A stretch of DNA of 64,000 nucleotides from Pratylenchus scribneri (taxonomy: Eukaryota > Nematoda > Chromadorea > Rhabditida > Pratylenchidae): assembly GCA_030063045.1 (NCBI GenBank), contig JAQSEB010000178.1, positions 186,001 through 250,000 on the forward strand, written 5' to 3'. A program made the translations under genes and the position numbers. This document shows, piece by piece, positions 1 to 10,591 of the stretch; positions within the stretch are counted from its first letter, which is position 1; the number at the start of each line of letters is the position of its first letter. The notes beneath the pieces are model-generated. The model saw nothing but the letters and a program-made list of their open reading frames with translations, had not been told where the DNA came from and did not search any database.

Positions 1-200
1 GAATCCATTTCGCGGCTTAATCCGGCTTAATCCCCCTATATCCACCTTAATCCCCTTATATCCGGTTATATCCCGCACACTCTCAGGCATTTCTCGACGT
101 TCCTGTGGCCTTCCGGGCCATTTCCCGTCCATTTCGGGGCTTAATCCCCCTTAATCCTCCTTAATCCCTCAATATCCGGATATATCCCGCGCACCTCTTT
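1..200. repeat. Short degenerate repeat, CTTAATCC/TATATCC type
   Basis: The stretch is built of recurring CTTAATCC and TATATCC words, with a GC-richer middle around positions 80-135. The cttaatccccctta pattern recurs at about 138-170. No gene is seen here. Confidence 0.6.
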
Positions 201-274
201 TTGACTTCCGCGCACCCTTGGAGTGTTGTAAAACTGTTTTATATCATTTACAACGTGAAAAACAAATTTTTATT

Positions 275-410
275 AGTTGGGGACAAAAAAAACCACTTTG
301 GGGACAAAAAGAACCGATTTTGGAGACAAAAAAAACTATTTAAAAATTGGGGACAAAAAAAACCACTCTGGGGACAAAAAGAACCGATTTTGGGGACAAA
401 AAAAACCGCA
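275..410. repeat. Tandem repeat, GGGGACAAAAARAACC unit
   Basis: At least six degenerate units of ggggacaaaaagaacc with spacers accttt/gatttt are arranged as two blocks (275-340 and 350-410). Reading frames of 60-97 codons across it come from the repeat and have Lys/Trp/Gly-biased translations. Confidence 0.75.
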
Positions 411-412
411 CC

Positions 413-1224
413 CATGGATAAAAATATGGAAATATGGAAAAAAATTTTCAAAAATTTTTCGATAACAAAATTTTACGTGGTCAAAAAATCTTAAAATTTT
501 TTATAAAATGGCGATTTAAAACATTTTAGAAATTTTTTGAAATTAAATTGAGAACCATCCAGTTATGTCGAGAAAATTTTTGTAAACAGAAAAAGAAAAT
601 TTATTCAATTTTGAAAAATTTTTTCACTTTGGGAGATAAATTTCCCAATGGATGATCCAAAAAAATTTTTTTGGCTCTTAGCCTTTAATTTTTAAATTTT
701 TGGCCAAAATTTCATTTTTTTCAATAATAATTTCCCAAAAATTGTAAAATATGGACAAAAATATGGAAAAATTTACGAAATATGGATGAAATATGGAAAT
801 ATGGATGAAAATCCAAAATATGGAAATATATGGAAAATATGGAATGAAAAAACGGTTTAAAGGTTTCAAACCATGATAAAAACATGTTTTACATTAGTTT
901 CAAGCTATTCTGAGCTTGCAAAAAAAATATGGATTTCCATATAAATCCGGTCCCTGCTAATAACTAATAATAAGACAAGACACAAGAGACAAGACCCATC
1001 CTCTGGGCTTAATAAGAAAGCTAGCCATAATTTTTATTCGTAAGAATTTTAGAGGTAGGGATATTGTATAGGAAAGATATGCAAAGTTGCAAAGGTCGAT
1101 AAAATGTAGAAAATAAAAAATTCTCCATTGTGAATTCTTATTTTACTATTCCCAGTTCCCACACATCTCATTAGCCGACAATAAAATACTTTCAGACAAT
1201 TCTTTGGATGGTATTTAATTTTGC
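413..1224. other. AT-rich gene-free stretch with ATATGGA runs
   Basis: No gene is seen. Positions 750-842 hold repeated atatgga words. The words tataaatccggtccc at about 941-955 match one end of the short element found in the kinase-gene intron near 59010, so one end of that MITE family may lie here. Confidence 0.4.
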
Positions 1225-1228
1225 GAAA

Positions 1229-1532
1229 AAAACATTGAAAATTGCGAAAAGTTTATAATGGTTTAACAGTTTGTCCTAGACCCCCAAACCTTATACCCAT
1301 TCGATAGATCTCGTCAAGACGCGTCGATTGGTATATATTTTGTCGTGTTTTGATCAAAAATTAAGGATTTTAAAACACTTAAACCATCATATGGGTTTTG
1401 GTTCAAAAGCAATTAAACCATGACAAATTATATACCAATCGACGCGTCTTGACGAGCTCTATCCAATGGTATATGGTATGTGAATTTTGGGCAAACCGTT
1501 ATAAGCTTTTCGCAATTTTCAATACTCTTTTT
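1229..1532. mobile_element. MITE, imperfect inverted repeat
   Basis: The left arm (1229-1345) and right arm (1420-1532) are near reverse complements. The outermost matching words are aacattgaaaattgcg and its complement. An inner block around gatctcgtcaagacgcgtcg is mirrored near 1440. The same inner words occur in the elements at 36837-37232 and 42791-43193, so this is probably an older relative. No coding capacity is seen. Confidence 0.65.
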
Positions 1533-1704
1533 GCACTTGTCAATGTTTTTTTTGCAGACATCAATTTAGCATTATAATAAGTATAAAATAAGATTAAAAC
1601 ACAAAAATATCAACTCCCTTTGAAAATTATTAAAGCCTCTCCCCTCCCTTTAATTGTAAAAAATTAATTTTTAAATTTAAAATATTGGATCTGGTTAAAT
1701 ATCA

Positions 1705-2328
1705 TGGCATTTTTATTTCACGACCTACCTTTACGAGTGATAGCTCATTCGAAAGAGCTTGAAAAACTGAATCGATCTAGGGGTGGATGAAATTCGAAAA
1801 CCCCTCAGGGGCTGAGATACAGTATGCCGAAATTTGAAAAAGTGCTTGGTCCCCCCTATGGGTTGAAATCGAAAAAATTTTTTGAATTTTTTTTCGGTTA
1901 TATTATAGCTCAAACGACGCATCTCGATGAGAGAAGCTAGAATCTGCCATTAGTTTCGCATAAAAATCAAAAATAAAAAAGTTATGACCATTTTTGTCTC
2001 CCTGGAATGTGTTGGAACACGGAGGAATGTAAGAGTGGACTCCGGAGTGTGCGTAGCCGAAGCGCGGGAACTAGACGGGCTTGTGGCGAGCGAAGCGAGC
2101 CACAAGCTCGTCTGGTCGCGCGGAGGCGGAGCACACGGAGGAGTCCACTCTGAAATGCCCACCGGAGCAGTTCCAATCCGTATTTCCTTTGCGCGACTTA
2201 ATTCAAGATACTGTATCTCAGACTCTAGAGCGTTTTTGGATTTCATCCACCACTAGATCGACTCAGTTTTTCGAGCTCTTTCGAATGGGCTATCACTCGT
2301 CCAGGTAGGTTTCGAAATAAAAATGCCA
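1705..2328. mobile_element. Non-autonomous element with ~90-bp terminal inverted repeats
   Basis: Positions 1705-1797 and 2240-2328 are imperfect reverse complements, starting tggcatttttatttc on each strand. The interior is gene-free but holds a GC-rich hairpin at about 2036-2150. Open frames across the hairpin (for example 1984-2256 +) have no protein-like features. No clean target duplication could be read. Confidence 0.7.
2036..2150. repeat. GC-rich hairpin inside the TIR element
   Basis: The words acgggcttgtggcgagcg and the complementary run ending ccacaagctcgtct form a strong stem of about 18 bp. It is flanked by a second, looser pairing (ggagtgt... with ...ggagtcc). It is strikingly GC-rich for this region. 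Confidence 0.6.
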
Positions 2329-2642
2329 CCATACGTGCCGAGATTCAAAATATTTATATATATTTTTAAATCCGATCGACAATATTCGATCTATGGCACA
2401 GCGCCATTTCCACAATAACTCTTCTACTTTCAAATTTGTCTGCGAAATTATTTGGGCCAAAAAAGCCAATATCTCTTAAATAATTTCGAAGTTCTTTTAT
2501 TATATATTAAAAAATAGGAAACAAATTAAGAAAAACGAAAAAATAAATTCAAGTTTGTAAAAGTTATTCAAAAGACAAAAATTTAAATGAAAACACAAAA
2601 ATTAATTTGTTCTTTTATCTTTCATTTCTTTTGCAATTTCAT

Positions 2643-4036
2643 TCAAAGAAGTTTCTTGAATTCCTTGAAGCAGAATTCTTCCTTTCCAAAATTCGCACGA
2701 ATTGAATTGCCATTGGCTGACATCGTGAGAGCTGGGAAAAGTTCGAGTTTGGCAAATTTTTCTGGCAATTCAACAATTCCTACAAATTTGAATTTAATTT
2801 ATTTTTCTACAAATTTCAATAATTTTACCGAGTAATTTGGCATTGGATGTGGCAAAACATTTCATTGGTGAATTTGTTGATGGTTGTTTGATTATGCCAA
2901 GGCCAATCACATCTCCTTGGTTGAAATATCCACCGTAATTTTCGAATTGATTGAATGATTTATTAATCCATATGCCTCCTTTTGACCAAATTCCAATTGC
3001 ATTTTCTTCATATTCAGGGAATTCGCTTTTCAATGGAAATTGTTTCGTACAAATTCCAATGCCAACACTGTAATACCTGAAAATAAAAAAAGCTCGATTA
3101 GAGTTCAAAAAATAGAAAATTTTTTATCTTCAAACAATATTATTTTAAAAAATTATTGAGGTTTTTGGAATATTGGCTTATTTGTAAATAAAAGAATAGA
3201 GGATTAAGCAGATGGTCTTAAAATATATACCATCTAAACTAAATATATAATAATATTTTTTATTTAATTTTTGGATGCCTCATTTTTTAAATTTTTTTTG
3301 CTGAAATAAAAATTTTTAAAATTCATAAAAAAAATTTAAAAAATCTTTTCAATTAATTTTTAAAAATGTTTAAATGAAAAAGTATATTTATATAATTCAA
3401 AAAATCCATGATTTATTAAAAAATTTATCTAAAAATGTTCCATAATTTTATTCTTATCTTAAAAAATTTTTCTTTATATTATTTATTTTATTCCAAAAAA
3501 TTTATTTGATTTTTAAAATTTAGAATATTACGAGAGCCAAGAATTATTATTTTTATAAAATTTAAAATTAATTTACCAATTCATTTTGAGAATTTTCACT
3601 TCAAAGTAGAAGGCAATCATTGGAATGCCCAAATTAATTGTTGGAATTGGTAAAATGGCACGAACACAATTCCATCCTTAAAAATTAAATTTATATAATT
3701 TCCACAATTTAATTTTTTACCATGATAATTCGAATTCGAAACAACAATTTGTCCCTCTTCAACCGATGAAATTGCCATTTCCGGTTCACAATCCTCCAAA
3801 TTCCATTTGTTATTTTGCTTTGCCTTAAAAATATTAATTAAATTATTTTAATAATAAAAATATTTCACCATTTTAATGCTTTTCAGCATTTTTCGAACAT
3901 TCCAAGCCAAAAGGCCATTTGGTATTTTGAAAAGAAGGCCAAAGGCAATTTCCAGCGGCAAAGTGGCGAAAATTTCATTCACCAATTCAGCCGGCAGCCA
4001 TCGACGGAATAATTGTTGTTGTTGTTGTTGTTCCAT
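2643..4036 (-). CDS. F-box-like/SPRY domain protein, 251 aa
   Basis: Five exons on the minus strand: 3869-4036, 3721-3823, 3577-3676, 2829-3076 and 2643-2779. All have GT-AG introns of 44-50 nt except a ~500-nt third intron, and the frame closes to a 251-residue product. After a Gln run, residues ~12-35 contain LPAELVNEIFATLPLE, which matches the start of an F-box. Residues ~100-250 form a SPRY domain: FYFEVKIL, VGIGICTKQ, NQGDVIGLG and the closing FPALTMSANGNSIRANFG strands are in order. SPRY domains bind proteins, and F-box proteins recruit targets to SCF ubiquitin ligases. The pairing suggests a substrate adaptor. No signal peptide is seen, so it is probably a cytosolic or nuclear housekeeping-type paralogue rather than a SPRYSEC-like effector. 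The F-box call is weaker than the SPRY call. Confidence 0.85.
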
Positions 4037-5241
4037 TTTAGCGTTTAATAAAATTCGATGTTCAAATTCTTCTTCTGAATTTTAAAAATTAATTTGAATA
4101 TTTAAAAAATAATGATGAGGCTTCTTCCTTCAATAAATTTTATGGGGAAATGGCTTGTGGCTAAATTGGGCTTTGGAGTTAATTTTTTGGATGGCAAATG
4201 AAATTATCCGAAGGAATTGGGCAAAATGGAATCATTTTATATTAAATTTAAAAAAAATCATATTAAAATTATCCGGATTAAATTTGTCAAATTTGTTGTG
4301 AATTTTATGGGAAAATTACTCCTTAATCTGGGAAAATATATGAATAAATTATTTAATCTTTAAAAAACAACTGAAATCGTGGAATTTTGATGGATTTGAC
4401 ATGTGATTAATTATTTAATTTGATTTTCACTCAATTCCGATGCCGAATACGATTAGCAATCAAATTTTTCATTTTACCCATTCCAAATATTCTCTGTAAT
4501 CTTTTCCAATATCGTAACCTCACTGTTGGATTGATCCCTGTGGGAAAATAATTTTTTTGATTTTTGATTGACTCTTATCTGGGAATTTCCTATTTCTAAA
4601 ATTTGATTCTTCAATATCTTCATCAAAGTTCATTTGGAGATTTTGAATGAATTCGGATTAACACAATTCTAAGAAAAATTGACATTTTTGATGAAAGAAG
4701 AATTGATTCATTTTATCATTTTTATTCAAATTTTTTTGGTCTATTTTAGGAACAAAATTAGAATATTTAGAATATTATATTTTTATTTTCTTTCATTTCC
4801 ATTACTCGAAAACAATACCGTCATTATCAACATCAAGTAAGAAACAAATGCAGAAAGGCAATCTGCCATTCATAAGCCCAAAAATTCCTCGAATTTTTTT
4901 TTATTAAATTTATAAAAATAATTGTTGAAATAGAGTTTTCATCAAGGATTTATTACCAACAAATATAAATAATTTTTGGAATAAGAAAATTTAGAAAATG
5001 CTAAATTTTATGATAGTAATTTAGGACTTTTCAATGTTATATCGCTTTTCTTCTTTGAAGTTTACCCGCCAAAATTTAGGCTAAAAATAAAAATCTATGC
5101 TTAAATCCAAGTCTTTTATTGACCATTCTAAGTCATTCTTTACTCAAAATTCAATTTTACCAAATTTTATTTTTAGCTTTCTGATTTATTGTCATCATTA
5201 AATTTTGAATTACTCTCTTAATTTTTATATCGACTCATTCG
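4037..5241. other. Intergenic region between divergent genes
   Basis: This is AT-rich DNA between the divergent starts at 4036 (-) and 5242 (+), so it probably holds both promoters. No ORF, repeat or RNA gene could be supported. Confidence 0.4.
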
Positions 5242-6830
5242 ATGGAATCAATTATCAACGAAAATTGTGGTGAATTTGAATTCATGGAAAGTTTATCTGC
5301 CGAAAGTAGTCAACATTTGATGGAAAATGTTCAAAAAATGAGGTAAAAATATAAATAATTCTGAATAATTTTCCCTTAATTAAGGCTGATTTATTCGAAA
5401 TGAAGAAGAAGTTGAATGGAAATGGAGCCAAAAATCAATCAATTGTGCCATCAATGATGCAAATTGGCTTCCAAATGGGCGAGAAATTCGGCAAAATGGA
5501 AAATAAAATTGATGGAATGGAAAAGGGAATGGCCGAATTGTGGAAAGAAAATAGCAAATTAAAGGAGGATATTGCGGGAATCAAGCAACAGATGGATAAA
5601 GGGGAGAATTCTCTTTTCCAAGCTGTAAATTGTGGCGGTGCTTTGATGGGAAAAATTGGGAATAAAGCGAAAGAAAATTTGGTTAGTTAAATTTTATAAT
5701 TTTATTAGCTCTTGGAATTTTGGGAATTGTCTAAAAATCTCAATAATATTTTAATCGTTTAACCGAAATTTGCGACCCCGAATTTTGCTTCTCTCAAGTC
5801 TCAACAGAAATAATGTTTCTAGCCTATTAAGCATCTTCCGAGACCCGGTTTGGCCTAAATCTTAAGACTTATCCTCCGAGTCTTTAAAACCCTATGACCT
5901 TAAATTTCATTCTGTTATCGCTAAATAATAAATATGTTAAAATTTTCGGTAGGGCTGCAAATTTCAGGCCGAAAATTAATCAAAATTCGGGGACGCAAAT
6001 TTCGCCACACATTTTAAAATGTCAAATAAAAATTTTCTTAATTAAGCTCTTTCTGGTGTAGAGCATTTTATTATCAAAAAATTGATCAAACATAAATAAT
6101 GTTAGAAAAAAAAACAAAATATTTAGCAATATTTACACCAATTCCCACAATTTTTCACTAATCCACTCATCCTAATCTATGGCTTAAAATTGATATATTG
6201 AATAAACTTAAATAATATAATAATTAATCTGATATGTAATATTCCGCCAATTAATAAAAGCTGACTTATTACATTGAAATGCGGGAATAAATTGTAATTT
6301 TTAGATGAATATCACTCCAACAACATTCAATGAGGGCATTCAACAATTTTGGTACAATTGGGCTCGTCCAATTGGAGCAGCAATTTGGAAGGGTAAATTT
6401 TAATATTTTAAACACTGTAAAAAGAGATTTAATTTATAGGAAAAAAGCATAAAATGTTTAATTAAATTTTTTTTCGAAAAACGATAAAATAATTTATCTT
6501 TCGAAAAGAAAATATATAATAATTTTTTAATATTTAATTTATTTTAATGAAATGTAACATAATTTCTATCAAAACCTGAAAATTTTAAGCAAATATTTTC
6601 ATTTATTTATGAATTTTTCACTTGAATAAAATTCCAATTAAATATATTTTAAGATAAATTTGCCAAGATGATAAATTATTCTTAATAATTATTTAAAAAT
6701 AAATAAAAATATTTTATACCGTAATACCCATCAGCCATTAATCACATTTTTAAGATTTTTTACTTTTTTAGATCGCATTTTTGTTCTTCTTCTGATTTTC
6801 TTCCTTGTGCTCATAACGCCCATGATTTAA
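5242..6830 (+). CDS. Coiled-coil protein with C-terminal membrane anchor
   Basis: Exons: ~5242-5325 (start MESIINENCGEFEF), 5385-5681, 6305-6392 and 6772-6830. The last three join in frame with canonical sites. The first junction is uncertain: the best GT (after ...QKM) gives the wrong phase, whereas a weaker GT after ...HLMEN keeps it. The middle part is Lys/Glu-rich with Met/Ile/Leu heptads and is probably a coiled coil. It runs into FWYNWARPIGAAIWK and then a purely hydrophobic end, FVLLLIFFLVLITPMI, followed immediately by stop. A single segment at the extreme C-terminus with no signal peptide is the layout of a tail-anchored membrane protein. The family is not recognised. Intron 2 carries a MITE. 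Confidence 0.65.
5764..6004. mobile_element. MITE with 24-bp terminal inverted repeats
   Basis: Positions 5764-5787 and 5981-6004 are reverse complements of each other with one mismatch (cgaaatttgcgaccccg on one end). The element is 241 bp, sits in the large second intron of the tail-anchored gene and has no coding capacity. Confidence 0.75.
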
Positions 6831-7627
6831 AGTAGACAAATCGTCAAAAAAAAAAGAAAAATGGCTAAAAAGAGTATCTTTTCGAAAATTGTTATTTTTT
6901 ATTTCCTATGTTATGAATTATGATGATTTATGAATGAAAGAAATAAATCTTTGTTTTGTTATTTATAATTATTGGTGGCTCATCCTTTCTTAGGCCCAGG
7001 TTCTTGTCCTTTCCCAAATGAGTGGATTATATATTTTTTCTGATGATCTGATTAGTTCACAATTCTTCGAGTTTCAGAAAAAAGTTATAAGTTCATTAAA
7101 AGTTTGATGGGTGAATTAGAGAGATGGGGTAAAAATAAATTTAATTTGATGTCGAAATTTCATAGTAAAATTTGCATACATTGAAAAAAAATGCCTTTTA
7201 AAAATTGATATTTGGCATTATTAAAATTTTTTAATATTACTAAAATTAAATTGATATGCAATTTATTTTCCACCAAAGCATGAGCAGAGATCTAACAAAT
7301 ATTTCATGAAAAATGTTGGTCGACAAATTTTGCGATATTCAGAATTTAGAACAATCCTAATCAAATATAAAAATGGTCAATATGGTGATTTGAAAATTGA
7401 TTCGTATTTTTTATAATGATTTTGTTGGCAAGGAACAAGTATTGATCGAAAGAAAACATTTGATTAAAATCAGATTTAATCAATTTATTCATCCAAAAAA
7501 AATTAATTATTCCATTCCAGAATGCCATTAGAAAAATGCCTAAAAGGTTAATTGTAGAAATTAATATTATGTTTTAAATGGCATCAAAAATTGTATAATT
7601 TCCTGAATTCCTCATCCAAAAACATTT
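6831..7627. other. Intergenic, AT-rich
   Basis: This lies between two convergent genes. Apart from a possible polyadenylation signal (aataaa at ~6940), nothing could be supported. Confidence 0.35.
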
Positions 7628-8331
7628 TCATTCATCTGCTGAAAGTCGCATCTTTTTTGGGCGTTCACCATCCTCTTCCTCCAATTTTGTGGCATTGTTG
7701 TAGCGGGGAATTTCTAAAATTGAAAAATTAAATTATTTCAAAAATACAAAATTACTTCCAGGTCCGTAAGTGTACATATACACGTCGATTACTAGCCATT
7801 TTCAGCGGAACTGCCAAATTTCCACTGCCACTCTGAATTTCAATATACATTTTTTAAATCAGCAATATAATATTTTTACAGGAATATTCTCGGCTGCTGG
7901 CGATGGCAAAAGGTTTCGGATACATTGCTGGCGTAGGCCGGTGAATTGTTAATTTATTGTTGCTGCTCTTCACTGGCAGTTTCTTCCAGCATCTCGCGCA
8001 TTTTCACCAATTTATCATGCTTCTTTTTTGCGTCTGTCTTCAAATTTTGCACAATTCCATCCTTTTCTTTCAATTCTTTCTTCAAATTTTGGACCAGTTC
8101 GTCTTTTTCTTTTGCTTCTTTCTTCAAATTTTGCAGAAGTTCATCCTTCTCCTTCAAATCCTTATTTAGTTCTCGTAAAAATTTAACATGCTACTCCTTC
8201 TATTTTATTTCCTTGTTCAGATTTAGCTTAATAAAGTCGTTTTTGTCTTTTGTTTCTTTCTTTAATTTTTGCTCAAGTTCAGCAATTTTTATTCTTAGAC
8301 GTCTTTTTTCATTGCGTGCTTCGATCAGTTG
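7628..8331 (-). pseudogene. Decayed coiled-coil gene
   Basis: A minus-strand exon beginning at 8331 after an atttatttag acceptor reads QLIEARNEKRRLRIKIAELE and continues as a Lys/Glu/Leu heptad region. It includes three tandem copies of a KEKDELLQNLKKE-like 14-residue unit (about 8030-8160). Two in-frame TAG codons interrupt it near 8195 and 8205, exactly where CAG (Gln) would fit the heptads. Downstream exon-like pieces are about 7760-7840 and 7628-7712; the last reads ERPKKMRLSADE before stop, with a basic RPKK cluster. No start exon is found before the mariner element at 8535, so the 5' end may have been lost. A missed intron around the stops cannot be excluded. Confidence 0.55.
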
Positions 8332-8534
8332 CTAAATAAATTTTTGAAAATAATTAAGAGGTCCGAAAAATGAATTTTTCTTATTATTATACTAAAATTT
8401 CAAAAATGGTTTTATTTAAGTGTATTCTATTGTTCCACCAATGAAATATTTATATTTTCTTATAAAATGGGAATTTAAAAATATTTTTGTAGTTAATTTT
8501 AAAAAAGTGCTGTCGCCAGCAATTATTTATTTTA

Positions 8535-9805
8535 CAGGGTGCGCCAAAAGTCCGTTCCCACTTATTTTTTATCATAATTTTATTACAAATACAGATAAAT
8601 GAATAAAAATACAATCAAATAATAGGTAAAAGAATGGGGTATAACAATAATTAAGATGATTCAAAATGGCCACCTTTGGCTTTGATACATAGTCGCAAAC
8701 GTTTGGGGAAATTTTCGCAAATGGCCCGCAGCTCCTGGACCGGAATTTTATCCCATTCTCGAATAAGGGACTGTCTTAATGATTCCAAATTTTTGTGGGG
8801 TTTAGAACAGACCTTGGCCTTTAAAATTGCACAGACAGAATAAATCATGGGATCGAATTGGGGCTGCGAGGGATACATAAATAATATGTGGAGAATTCAA
8901 AAGAATTGGCCTGTGATCACTACTGATACTCTTTACCTTTTTTTCCGCGATAGGTGTTGATTGGAAATTTTTTTTTCTATCAATGAAATAAACATGAATC
9001 TTAGCTATAAGAATGCCTTAATGAATTTTTTTAACATTATCATTTTTATTGATTTTGCCCCTGAGATCCGCCAAAACATGATTTTTTCCACTTCGCGCTT
9101 ATTACATCCCCATATCCAGACTAATTGGAGATATTGGGAATCGCCAATAATATAATTTGATAAAGGAGATTTAGCTATTAATAATATATGAAATTGGTGG
9201 TTGCGCGAAATTTTATCGTGGAAATATTTTCATCGAAAAAAAGTGTCGCTGGACTTGCGGGCCGCTGAAGGAGCAGTCGGCATCTTTGCACTCTAACTTT
9301 TTTGTTTTGTTCATTCAGAAATTGCACTTTTTGCAGCTTGTAAGCCTTGATCCCGAGTTCACATTTGGCCATCCGTCGAATTGAAGTTGCGCTTATTCCA
9401 GTCTCTCTGGCCACTTTTCTCATCGAGACCCTTGGATTGCGCTTGACTCGCCTTTTGATGATTTTCCGGTTTCTGGGTGTGTTCACTGACTTTGGTCTGC
9501 CGCTTCTTTTGAGGTCCTCACATGTACCAAACTCCCTATGCAATTTATTTGAAATTTTTCTTTAGAATTTTTTTACCGGAATTTTTTGATTATTTTGTTC
9601 ACACCCCTTTTCGAAAGTCCAATTTGGATTGCAATTTTTGAAGGCGCCATTCCGGAATTAAATAATGCTATAGCGGATGTTCTTTTTTCAGACATTATAA
9701 TAAAATATTAGAGCTATAAAATGAGGTATAAATTAATATCCAAGCGGATGATTAAAAATCAATAAAATAAAAATAAAAGTGGGAACGGACTTTTGGCGCA
9801 CCCTG
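8535..9805 (-). mobile_element. Tc1/mariner element, defective
   Basis: The inverted ends at 8535-8563 and 9777-9805 match perfectly over about 29-30 bp (cagggtgcgccaaaagtccg...). Both are flanked by TA, the target site these elements duplicate. Length is 1271 bp, normal for the group. The encoded minus-strand transposase is broken (separate entry), so this copy could move only if another source supplied enzyme. The perfect ends suggest recent insertion or selection on the ends. Confidence 0.95.
8651..9695 (-). pseudogene. Tc1/mariner transposase remnant
   Basis: The N-terminal DNA-binding part starts at 9695 (MSEKRTSAIALFNSGM) with a first helix-turn-helix (SKIAIQIGLSKRGVNKIIKK). A stop and frame change near 9570 follow. 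The frame then resumes with an AT-hook-like RSGRPKS and a second HTH (RKVARETGISATSIRRM). The block ending LLLQRPASPATLFFDENIST corresponds to the first catalytic Asp region (DE replaced by a shortened DEN). The middle of the catalytic domain is missing between about 9180 and 8880. The C-terminal block (FDPMIYSVCAILKAK ... CIKAKGGHFESS) ends at 8651. Frameshift plus deletion make it inactive. Confidence 0.9.
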
Positions 9806-10591
9806 TAAAATAGAGAAAACGCATTTTTATGGATAATTTGAGGCCATAAATATTGCGATTTTTGAATTTTCTATATTTTACCAACTTGTTAAGAGAATGT
9901 CAACTTTTAACATGAAAAAACCAAAGAAAACAAACTCATTTTTGGTGAAATTCTTTTATATGTGAAATATAGTTTAATCAAATGCAGCTCGGTGAGAATT
10001 GAATGATATAATAAATGCGTGTAAATATTAAAATGGTTCAAATTATAAGTCAAAAATATTACCAAATAGAAAATAACGTTTTAATTCGAAATGTTTAATA
10101 TTAGAACAATTCCAAAAAATCCTTTTTATATTTTATAATTTTTTATTAACTTTTTTTGCGTGCTATATTTTTATTAAAATTTCTTGAATCTCTTAAATTT
10201 TGTATAGAACTTCATTTTTGCCCAATAAAAGTGCAAATTTCAAAATTTTTTACAAAAATGATTTCAATTTAACGATGACATATAAGAGGCATTATTTCTA
10301 AAATTTAAATTTGAATTTTTGCAAATTTCGATATGTAATTTTGGCATCGAATTAATCAAATTGGCTTTTTTGTCCCCTCTACTCTTTTTAACGAATTTAT
10401 AGCTTTTTGGTTTTTATTTTTATTATTTGAAATTCAAAGAAATAAAAAGGGGGAGTACAGAAAACAATGATATCCATTCATTCAAAGTCGAATTCATTCC
10501 AATTTAGAATTAATTATTTTTCAATTTTCTTTTTTTATTAACAATGTTCTTTCATATTTGAAGAATATTTATTTTATTATTAATCCTCCTT
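9806..10591. other. Intergenic, AT-rich
   Basis: No ORF or repeat could be supported. It holds the 3' flank of the serine protease gene (minus strand). Confidence 0.35.

Noticed and set aside
1984..2256. Overlapping frames of 64-98 codons on both strands
   Set aside because: All cross the GC-rich hairpin of a TIR element, have no motifs and open in several frames at once because of base composition.
7946..8335. 129-codon Ser/Phe-rich plus-strand frame
   Set aside because: Antisense shadow of the Lys/Glu-rich coiled-coil exon.
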